Source: Pseudomonadota bacterium (lineage in GTDB: Bacteria; Pseudomonadota; Gammaproteobacteria; Xanthomonadales; Rhodanobacteraceae). From it: a stretch of DNA of 11,230 nucleotides. Below are positions 7,488-11,230 of this stretch, piece after piece. Within the stretch, counting starts at the first letter, position 1, and every line of letters starts with the position of its first letter. The stretch lies in contig JAJXTX010000067.1 in NCBI GenBank assembly GCA_021783385.1, positions 1 through 11,230 of the forward strand, written 5' to 3'. The position numbers were made by a program, and so were the translations under genes. The notes under the pieces are model-generated. The model searched no databases and had not been told where the DNA came from. It worked only from the letters and a program-made list of their open reading frames with translations.

Positions 7488-8243
7488 CTAGCGCCAGCCG
7501 GCATCGCGCGCCGCGCGCTCCTGCCGGGCATCGAAGGCTTCGCCGCGGATGCGCGCATCGACCGCGGCCTGGACGGCGGGCGGCAAGTCACTGGCGGCCT
7601 GTTGCAGTTCGCCGCCTGCGGTTTTTTCAGCTGCACTCAGCACGGGCAGCGACCAGCCTTCAGCGTCATGGCAGGCCAGGCCAGCCAGCGCCGGCTTTGA
7701 GCTGTGGACGAAGGTGCGGCAGATGTGTCCGTCGGCACCGCGGAAACTCAGACCGATGGCGATCGAGGCGCGCGGATCGGGTTCACTCGCCAGCGACTCG
7801 TCGAGCGCACGGGACAAGGCGCCCGCCGCGAATTGCCGGCCGTCGTGCATGCGCACCAGGCCGTTGCCGCCGTGCCACCACAGCGCTACGGCCAGCACCG
7901 CGATCGACGCGGCCACGGCGGCGCCCGGCACCAGCCAGCGGCGGGATGTGCGGCGCCGGCCCGCGCCGAATCCGCGCCGAGCCGACGCGGCGACGAACGC
8001 CGTGGCCGCCGTCGGCGCCTGCAGGGATGCCGGTCGCAACAGGGCAGAGAGATGCGCCGGCACCGGCTCGTCGAGCACCGGGTTGAACAAGGCCTGCAGT
8101 TGCGCGCGCAGTGCGCGCAACTGCTGCACGCGGCTCGCAAGCACCTCGTCGTACGCCAGTGCGGCGTCGATCCGCGCGGCGCCTTCCGCGTCGAGCTCGC
8201 CGTCTGCGTAAGCCTGCAAGGTGTCGTCGTCGATCGGTTTCAT
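7488..8243 (-). CDS. Membrane-anchored anti-sigma factor
   Basis: The 251-residue protein has a cytoplasmic N-terminal part (1-100) that begins DDDTLQAYADGELDAEGAARI, like the helical N-terminus of ECF anti-sigma factors. One membrane helix follows (about 103-123), then a periplasmic C-terminal region that ends in a charged Ala-rich segment. It should bind the partner sigma factor and hold it inactive until an envelope signal. The HxxxCxxC zinc motif of ZAS anti-sigma factors is absent. Two cysteines (C175, C191) lie in the periplasmic part, in HICRTF and GLACHD. The ATG overlaps the sigma stop by four bases (ATGA, 8243-8240), and GGGAAGGA lies just upstream, so translation is probably coupled. 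Assignment rests on topology, N-terminal likeness and operon position. Confidence 0.85.
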   Translation of the reverse strand: MKPIDDDTLQAYADGELDAEGAARIDAALAYDEVLASRVQQLRALRAQLQALFNPVLDEPVPAHLSALLRPASLQAPTAATAFVAASARRGFGAGRRRTSRRWLVPGAAVAASIAVLAVALWWHGGNGLVRMHDGRQFAAGALSRALDESLASEPDPRASIAIGLSFRGADGHICRTFVHSSKPALAGLACHDAEGWSLPVLSAAEKTAGGELQQAASDLPPAVQAAVDARIRGEAFDARQERAARDAGWR

Positions 8244-8743
8244 GTGTCCTTCCCAAGATGGGCTTGCAGGGTGGCGCGGGCGCGCGCCAGACGGCTGGTG
8301 ACGGTTCCCACCGGCACCCCCAGCAGGTCGGCGGTCTCGCTGTACGACAGGCCTTCGACCAGCACCAGGGCCACCACTTCGCGATGGTCCGGTGGCAGCG
8401 CGGCCAGCGCCGCCGCCAGATCCAGCGTCTGCGCGGGTGCACTGGTGCCGTCCGCTGCCGTGACTCCGGCTTCCTCGGGCGCGAACAGGTTTTGCGACCT
8501 GCCGCGCGCGCGCAGTTCATCCCGCCAGGCGTTGCGCGCGATCGCAAACACCCACCTGTCCAGCGCGGCGTCCGGCCGCCACTGCGCCGCCCGGGTCAGT
8601 GCGCGCTCCAGCACGATCTGCACCAGATCGTCGGCATCGGCGGCCTGGCCTGCCAGCGCCCGCGCCAGTCGGCGCAGGCGCGGCAGCAGCGGAAGCAGTC
8701 CCTCGCGTACGGCCTGACTCGAATCCACGTCTTTCGTTTCCAC
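8240..8743 (-). CDS. ECF-type RNA polymerase sigma factor
   Basis: The 167-residue protein contains only regions 2 and 4, the hallmark of ECF sigma factors. Region 2 (about 15-80) includes DADDLVQIVLERAL and the -10-recognition helix RWVFAIARNAWRDELR. Region 4 (about 108-160) includes LPPDHREVVALVLVEGLSY and the helix-turn-helix ETADLLGVPVGTVTSRL for -35 recognition. It should direct RNA polymerase to a small regulon, and its control by the co-transcribed anti-sigma factor is implied by the ATGA overlap. The start is GTG at 8743; no ATG or GTG exists further upstream in frame before a stop at 8830-8828, and no clear ribosome-binding site is seen. The gene is divergent from the S8 protease gene, and a small hairpin lies in its leader. 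Confidence 0.93.
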   Translation of the reverse strand: METKDVDSSQAVREGLLPLLPRLRRLARALAGQAADADDLVQIVLERALTRAAQWRPDAALDRWVFAIARNAWRDELRARGRSQNLFAPEEAGVTAADGTSAPAQTLDLAAALAALPPDHREVVALVLVEGLSYSETADLLGVPVGTVTSRLARARATLQAHLGKDT

Positions 8744-8768
8744 TACGTCTGAAGGGGGGAATTCCTTC

Positions 8769-8788
8769 CCTCGCCCGCAGCGGCGAGG
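8769..8788. repeat. Small inverted repeat in the sigma-factor leader
   Basis: CCTCGCC (8769-8775) pairs with GGCGAGG (8782-8788) around a 6-base loop, flanked by CTTC and TTGGGG. Similar C-rich/G-rich palindromes are common between genes in Xanthomonadales, so this may be a dispersed intergenic repeat. On the minus strand it falls 26-45 bases before the sigma start codon and could fold in the mRNA leader. Confidence 0.5.
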
Positions 8789-8809
8789 TTGGGGAGCGTA
8801 AAGCCCGCC

Positions 8810-8821
8810 AATGCTAGCATT
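8810..8821. promoter_or_regulatory. 12-base perfect palindrome in the divergent promoter region
   Basis: AATGCTAGCATT is its own reverse complement. It contains TAGCAT (8815-8820), a plausible -10 box for the S8 protease gene 35 bases downstream, and by symmetry the same hexamer on the other strand. It could be a core promoter, an operator, or both. No convincing -35 box is visible at the right distance. Confidence 0.4.
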
Positions 8822-8855
8822 CGGTCGTCAAACTCCTGGCTGTAGCGACACGCCG

Positions 8856-10142
8856 ATGCCACGCCCGCTCGCCATGCTGGTCCCCGTGCTGTCTTTGGCG
8901 CTTGCCATGGGCGGTGCCGGACCCGTGCGCGCACAGCTGCATGGGCCGCCGCGGGGTCTGCCGGAGCTGCATCTTCCCGGCGCCGGCATGCCCGGCCTGC
9001 CGCCCCTGCCGGCGGCGCGACATGTGCCCACACTTCCCTCGATCCCCGCGACGCCGGCGCTGGCGCACCTGGATGATCTGCTGCGCGGGCCGCTGGCGTT
9101 GACCCGGGAAGCGCAGGTCAACGCCCTGCTGCGCGCGGAGCCTCGCCGCGTGACGCTCGATCCCCGCGGCGCGCCGGTCCTGCGCGGCGAATTTCTCGCG
9201 CTCGGCCTGTCGGCCGCCCAGCGCGCTGCGGTGCAGGCAGACGGCTTTGTGGCGGAGTCCCAGGCGTCCGCGGATGCGGCTCTGGGGCTGGATCTGGTGA
9301 TCCTGCGCGACACCCGCGGGCGCAGTGAGGCGCAGGCGCTGCGGGCATTGCAGCAGGCGGCGCCGGGCGCAAGCTTCGCCTACCAGCATATTTATCTGCC
9401 TGCCGGCGGTTCCGGCGAAGGTAGCCAGGCGAGCGCCGAGCCGCCCGGCTCCGGCGGCGTGCCGCACCGGGTGGGCCTGGTCGATGGCGGCGTGGACCCG
9501 GCTGCCCCCGCGCTGGCGCGCGCGCGCATCGAGCCGTATGGCTGCCAGGCGGCAGCGGTGTCGCGCCATGGCACCGAGGTGGCGACGCGCCTGGTCGATG
9601 GCGATCCCGACACGCTGTATGCCGCCAACCTCTGGTGCGGCGGCGTTGTGGGTGGCGAAACGTCTGGCCTGGTGGCTGCGCTGGCGTGGATGGCGCGCGA
9701 AGGCGTGCCGGTGATCAACATCAGCCTGGTCGGCCCCGACAACCCGGTGCTCGCGCGCGCGGTGCAGGTGATGATCGCGAGCGGCCACGTGCTGGTTGCG
9801 GCGGTCGGCAACGATGGTCCCGCCGCGCCGCCGCTGTTTCCTGCGGCCTACCCCGGCGTGATCGGCGTCAGCGGTGTCGACGCGCATGACCGCGTGCTGC
9901 CGGAGTCGGCCAGCGGAAGTCAGGTGGCGTTCTGCGCGTCCGGCGTGATCGGCCACGGTCGCGACGCGATGCGTGGCACCTCGTTCGCTTCGCCGATCGT
10001 GGCGCGGCGGGCGGCCCAGTTGCTGGATGCGCCCCAGCCGGGTGCTGCCGCGCAGGTTCTGCAGCATCTGGCCAGCGAGGCCCGCGACCTCGGGCCTCCG
10101 GGTCGTGACCCGCGCTGCGGCTTCGGCCTGCTGTCGCCCTGA
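8856..10142 (+). CDS. Secreted S8-family (subtilisin-like) serine protease
   Basis: The 428-residue protein starts with a signal peptide (MPRPLAMLVPVLSLALAMGG), with likely cleavage after VRA (residue 26), leaving Gln at the mature N-terminus. A Pro-rich stretch and a probable prodomain (about 70-185) precede the catalytic domain. The triad is D210 (VGLVDGGVD), H238 (SRHGTEVA) and S376 (RGTSFASP), with oxyanion N319 (AAVGNDGP). The catalytic Asp sits in DGG, not the usual DTG/DSG. The domain is compact: 138 residues from His to Ser against 157 in subtilisin BPN'. Four cysteines (230, 261, 360, 421) could form disulfides, which suits an exported enzyme. ATG 8856 is chosen because it opens the signal peptide, though no clear ribosome-binding site precedes it; the frame is open back to 8811. 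It is divergent from the ECF sigma gene, its likely but unproven regulator. Confidence 0.92.
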   Translation: MPRPLAMLVPVLSLALAMGGAGPVRAQLHGPPRGLPELHLPGAGMPGLPPLPAARHVPTLPSIPATPALAHLDDLLRGPLALTREAQVNALLRAEPRRVTLDPRGAPVLRGEFLALGLSAAQRAAVQADGFVAESQASADAALGLDLVILRDTRGRSEAQALRALQQAAPGASFAYQHIYLPAGGSGEGSQASAEPPGSGGVPHRVGLVDGGVDPAAPALARARIEPYGCQAAAVSRHGTEVATRLVDGDPDTLYAANLWCGGVVGGETSGLVAALAWMAREGVPVINISLVGPDNPVLARAVQVMIASGHVLVAAVGNDGPAAPPLFPAAYPGVIGVSGVDAHDRVLPESASGSQVAFCASGVIGHGRDAMRGTSFASPIVARRAAQLLDAPQPGAAAQVLQHLASEARDLGPPGRDPRCGFGLLSP

Positions 10143-10150
10143 ACCTTAAC

Positions 10151-10174
10151 GCGAACCGAATCGGATCGGCTCGC
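10151..10174. repeat. Imperfect inverted repeat after the protease gene
   Basis: GCGAACCGA pairs with TCGGCTCGC (8 of 9 bases, one A-C mismatch) around ATCGGA, eight bases past the protease stop. It could be a weak transcript end or an operator for the next gene. No T-run follows. The rest of the 107-base gap shows no clear promoter. Confidence 0.35.
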
Positions 10175-10235
10175 AGGGAAGGATCGCCGAGCGCCGTACG
10201 TAATGGATCTTGGAAGCCGCGGACAGGCCGTCGGC

Positions 10236-10240
10236 AGGAG
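10236..10240 (+). promoter_or_regulatory. Ribosome-binding site of the low-complexity protein gene
   Basis: AGGAG lies nine bases before ATG 10250. It is the only strong Shine-Dalgarno near the start, and it supports this frame as a real gene despite the biased composition. Confidence 0.75.
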
Positions 10241-10249
10241 ATCCTCACC

Positions 10250-11065
10250 ATGCGAAATCCTTCTCTTCCCACCAAGACCTTCAGCACTCCCCTGATCGCG
10301 GGTGCCCTTGCCCTGGCGATGATGGCCCCGCTGCATGCCCAGGTGCTGGGCGGCGGCGCGCTGGCGGGCGGCCTGAACGGCGCGCTGGCCGGCTCGGTGC
10401 CTTCCGCGATGGGCGGGGTCGCCGGTTCGATGCATGGCGCGGGCAACCTTGATGCCGCCATCCCCGGCCATGTGGATGCCGCGAGCCGTGCGGCGCGCCT
10501 CAGCCAGCGCGCCCGTGCGGGCGCCGCCTCCACCGCCGGTGCCGCTGCGAACAGCGCGCGGCAGGCTGTCGGTTCGGTCGAGGGCACCGCGGCCGGGGTT
10601 GCCGGCACGGCCAGCGGCGTCGGCAGCCAGGGCAGCGGGACGCTGGCTGGCAGCGCGGCGCTGGACGCATCCGCAGCGGGCAACGTCGATTCCTCGGCGG
10701 CCGCTGCCGGTGATACCGCCGCGAGTGTCGCCCAGCGCACCGCCGGCTCGACGCGTTCCGCGGTCTCGACCATCAAGAGCGACAGCGGGAACGCGCTGAA
10801 CCGCGCGCAGCATGTTGCCGCCAGTACCGCCCGCCATGCCGCCGCAACCGGCATGCAGTCGGCTGCGACCGGCGGCAGCGCCGGTCGCAGCCTCGCGGCT
10901 GATGCCTCGGGCCTGGGCACGACGACGGCCGCCGCGGCGCGCGGCATGCACGGCTCGGCCAGCGGCGGCGGCCACGCCGGCGCCAGCGGCTCGGCCCACC
11001 GCAGTGGCGTCTCGGCCTCGGCGCAGGCGGATGCCAATGCTGATGCCGATGCCGGCATCCAGTAA
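10250..11065 (+). CDS. Exported Ala/Gly/Ser-rich low-complexity protein of unknown function
   Basis: I do not recognise a family. The 271-residue protein has a clear signal peptide (residues 1-30, ending MMAPLHA, then Gln), the same A-Q cleavage pattern as the protease next door. The mature chain is dominated by Ala, Gly and Ser. It contains no Cys, Trp, Phe or Tyr and only one Lys (TIKSD). The first part is Gly-rich (VLGGGALAGGLNGALAG). The middle has Ala/Ser runs with regularly spaced Arg, Gln and Asp that could form amphipathic or LEA-like helices. The tail is acidic (ADANADADAG). Disorder or a fibrous surface role is plausible but inferred. AGGAG precedes ATG 10250, and the gene follows the protease by 107 bases in the same direction, so co-expression is possible. 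A hairpin ends the unit at about 11121. Confidence 0.8.
   Translation: MRNPSLPTKTFSTPLIAGALALAMMAPLHAQVLGGGALAGGLNGALAGSVPSAMGGVAGSMHGAGNLDAAIPGHVDAASRAARLSQRARAGAASTAGAAANSARQAVGSVEGTAAGVAGTASGVGSQGSGTLAGSAALDASAAGNVDSSAAAAGDTAASVAQRTAGSTRSAVSTIKSDSGNALNRAQHVAASTARHAAATGMQSAATGGSAGRSLAADASGLGTTTAAAARGMHGSASGGGHAGASGSAHRSGVSASAQADANADADAGIQ
11030..11053 (+). repeat. In-frame hexanucleotide repeat at the end of the low-complexity gene
   Basis: Four hexamers follow one another: GATGCC, AATGCT, GATGCC, GATGCC. They encode D-A, N-A, D-A, D-A. Six is a multiple of three, so slippage would change length by two residues without a frameshift. Confidence 0.7.
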
Positions 11066-11120
11066 CGCCGGGTCACCCGCAGCACAACGGTCGCAGGCCA
11101 CCCGGTCTGCACCGTTCCAG

Positions 11121-11148
11121 GCGCAGCCGCCGCCAGCGGCGGCTGCGC
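11121..11148 (+). terminator. Strong hairpin, probable terminator after the low-complexity gene
   Basis: GCGCAGCCGCC (11121-11131) pairs perfectly with GGCGGCTGCGC (11138-11148) around GCCAGC, 55 bases after the stop, followed by AGTTTCG. The 11-bp GC-rich stem is strong but the T-run is only three bases, so termination may be partial. Confidence 0.6.
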
Positions 11149-11202
11149 AGTTTCGACGAATGACTGCAAACGTCAGGCCGCCCATCCTTGAACGCATCCA
11201 CC

Positions 11203-11207
11203 AGGAG
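11203..11207 (+). promoter_or_regulatory. Ribosome-binding site of the gene entering at the right edge
   Basis: AGGAG with a six-base spacer to ATG 11214 is near-ideal and is the main evidence that a gene starts there. Confidence 0.75.
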
Positions 11208-11213
11208 TACCGC

Positions 11214-11230
11214 ATGAATACCCGACACCT
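11214..11230 (+). CDS. Start of a further gene, cut by the window edge
   Basis: ATG AAT ACC CGA CAC gives MNTRH before the window ends. The strong ribosome-binding site supports the start. Nothing can be said about function; a polar, Arg-containing N-terminus would fit a signal peptide, but five residues cannot show that. Confidence 0.6.

Noticed and set aside
7196..7636. Minus-strand open frame running from the anti-sigma 3' end into the intergenic gap
   Set aside because: No ribosome-binding site, low-quality Arg/Pro-rich protein, and it overlaps the real anti-sigma gene in another frame.
9868..11215. Two long minus-strand open frames opposite the protease end and the low-complexity gene
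   Set aside because: They mirror Ala/Gly-rich GC codons of the plus strand, cross both gene boundaries, and have no domains or convincing ribosome-binding site.

Overview
The window looks like a chromosomal segment of a high-GC gammaproteobacterium, most likely from the Lysobacterales/Xanthomonadales (Rhodanobacter-like). This is an inference from three things. Most genes have strongly GC-biased codon use. A pair of GTAG-headed REP palindromes, a type described as very abundant in Stenotrophomonas, lies between genes. The gene content is periplasmic M61 and S8 peptidases together with many-domain c-di-GMP enzymes. I see no plasmid, phage, insertion sequence or CRISPR array.

Layout. (1) 1-162: the C-terminal tail of an APC-type amino-acid permease (+), converging on the next gene across a 9-bp hairpin. 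(2) 163-1236 (-): a six-helix membrane diguanylate cyclase with GGEEF and an inhibitory RxxD site. (3) 1457-3355 (+): an exported M61 glycyl-aminopeptidase-like metallopeptidase with a C-terminal PDZ domain and a TTG start. (4) 3356-3814: an inverted pair of GTAG REP elements, then a tRNA-Arg(CCG) gene with its own promoter. (5) 4059-7013 (-): a 984-residue membrane sensor (periplasmic domain, HAMP, GAF, dead GGDEF, intact EAL), predicted to be a c-di-GMP phosphodiesterase; the spot I counted is lower in GC than its neighbours. (6) 7014-7487: no convincing gene. (7) 7488-8743 (-): an ECF sigma factor and a membrane anti-sigma factor overlapping by ATGA. (8) 8856-10142 (+): a divergent, secreted, compact S8 (subtilisin-family) protease. 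(9) 10250-11065 (+): an exported Ala/Gly/Ser-rich protein whose mature chain has no aromatic residue and no cysteine. (10) A terminator-like hairpin, then the first codons of another gene behind a good ribosome-binding site.

How the parts may work together. The clearest unit is 7488-11065: a sigma/anti-sigma pair that probably senses an envelope signal, with a secreted protease and a low-complexity exported protein transcribed away from it. The regulon link is inferred from arrangement only. The second theme is c-di-GMP turnover, with one likely synthase and one likely phosphodiesterase about 3 kb apart, not co-transcribed. The least familiar piece is the low-complexity protein beside the protease.
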